This document shows, one piece after another, positions 5,971 through 6,138 of a DNA stretch of 6,138 nucleotides. The stretch covers positions 1 through 6,138 of the forward strand of contig CAJKJS010000094.1 in assembly GCA_905200265.1 (NCBI GenBank). Reading direction: 5' to 3'. The stretch comes from an uncultured Oscillospiraceae bacterium (GTDB taxonomy: Bacteria; Bacillota; Clostridia; Oscillospirales; Acutalibacteraceae). The notes under the pieces are model-generated. The model was not told the origin of the DNA, did no database searches, and saw only the letters and a list, made by a program, of their open reading frames with translations. A program made the translations under genes and the position numbers. Each line of letters begins with the position of its first letter. The first letter of the stretch is position 1.

Positions 5971-5980
5971 ATCCTTTCCC
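5971..5980 (-). promoter_or_regulatory. Ribosome binding site deciding the rlmB start
   Basis: The minus strand reads GGGAAAGGAT, ending 11 bases before the ATG at 5959. This is a moderate Shine-Dalgarno match. Together with the promoter position it selects the 270-residue form over the 319-residue in-frame extension. Confidence 0.6.
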
Positions 5981-6024
5981 TATCCACCGGTTTTTCCTGT
6001 CGTACCGGCGGGGTGTACAGGTTA

Positions 6025-6033
6025 AGTATACCA
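6025..6033 (-). promoter_or_regulatory. Extended -10 promoter for the rlmB operon
   Basis: On the minus strand the sequence reads TGGTATACT, an extended -10 element (TGn followed by TATACT, one mismatch from TATAAT). No recognisable -35 hexamer sits 16-18 bases upstream, which is common for extended -10 promoters. Transcription would start near 6018, giving a leader of about 60 bases before rlmB. Its position argues against the longer rlmB reading frame that opens at 6106. Confidence 0.6.
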
Positions 6034-6138
6034 TAAAGGCCCTAAAAGAGATAGAGGAAAATCCCTGTTTTCGTGGAAATTCCTGCCGTTTCTGCGTTAT
6101 ACCCATTGTATTGCCGGTTATTTTATACCCTTGCTTTC

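Noticed and set aside
5525..6025. Plus-strand frame opposite rlmB
   Set aside because: It is antisense to a well-supported conserved enzyme gene and its translation has no recognisable features.
5960..6106. A 49-residue N-terminal extension of RlmB starting at 6106
   Set aside because: The extended -10 promoter at 6025-6033 lies inside it, no ribosome binding site precedes 6106, and the added residues do not look like RlmB sequence.
1..6138. tRNA, rRNA, CRISPR array, insertion sequence or phage features
   Set aside because: No cloverleaf-like segment, spaced direct repeats, transposase-like reading frame or terminal inverted repeats were seen on either strand.
6034..6138. Possible further promoter elements (GGGTATAA occurs twice on the minus strand near 6097-6130)
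   Set aside because: Neither copy has a -35 partner or TGn extension. They are weaker than the TGGTATACT element closer to rlmB, so I do not call them.

Overview
The window looks like chromosomal DNA from a low-to-moderate GC Gram-positive anaerobe. The best guess is the class Clostridia, in the Oscillospiraceae/Ruminococcaceae range. This rests on strong AGGAGG-type ribosome binding sites, extended -10 promoters, U-tailed intrinsic terminators and the style of the RlmB protein. It is an inference from style, not a database match. All four supportable genes lie on the minus strand, so transcription runs from high to low coordinates.

Region by region, in transcription order: (1) 6034-6138 holds no gene that I can see. 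(2) An extended -10 promoter near 6025-6033 precedes rlmB (5147-5959), a SpoU/TrmH-family 23S rRNA 2'-O-ribose methyltransferase with intact motifs. (3) Only 28 bases later comes a 1180-residue protein (1576-5118). Its first ~620 residues are acidic, proline-rich and probably disordered. Its last ~560 residues have the eight-helix layout of a P1B-type (heavy-metal) ATPase, but almost every catalytic signature is eroded. A U-tailed terminator starts 2 bases after its stop (1533-1573), so rlmB and this gene look like a two-gene operon. (4) A second extended -10 promoter (1453-1461) and a roughly 90-base leader with competing hairpins precede two small membrane proteins (807-1352 and 132-647). 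Each has two N-terminal helices and a soluble C-terminal domain, and they share enough motifs to be diverged tandem paralogues. A U-tailed terminator (57-98) closes this second unit. Positions 1-56 hold nothing I can assign.

The main point of interest is the large protein. It appears to be a catalytically dead or repurposed P1B ATPase in which the acceptor-position aspartate survives (D904) while the rest of DKTGTLT, the TGE actuator motif, TGDN and GDGxNDxP are changed or missing. A very long cytoplasmic tail with repeated F-x-D-L-L-type short motifs is fused to it. This suggests a membrane scaffold, sensor or receptor built on a transporter fold rather than a pump. The two small membrane proteins downstream are in a separate transcription unit, and nothing in the sequence shows they work with it.
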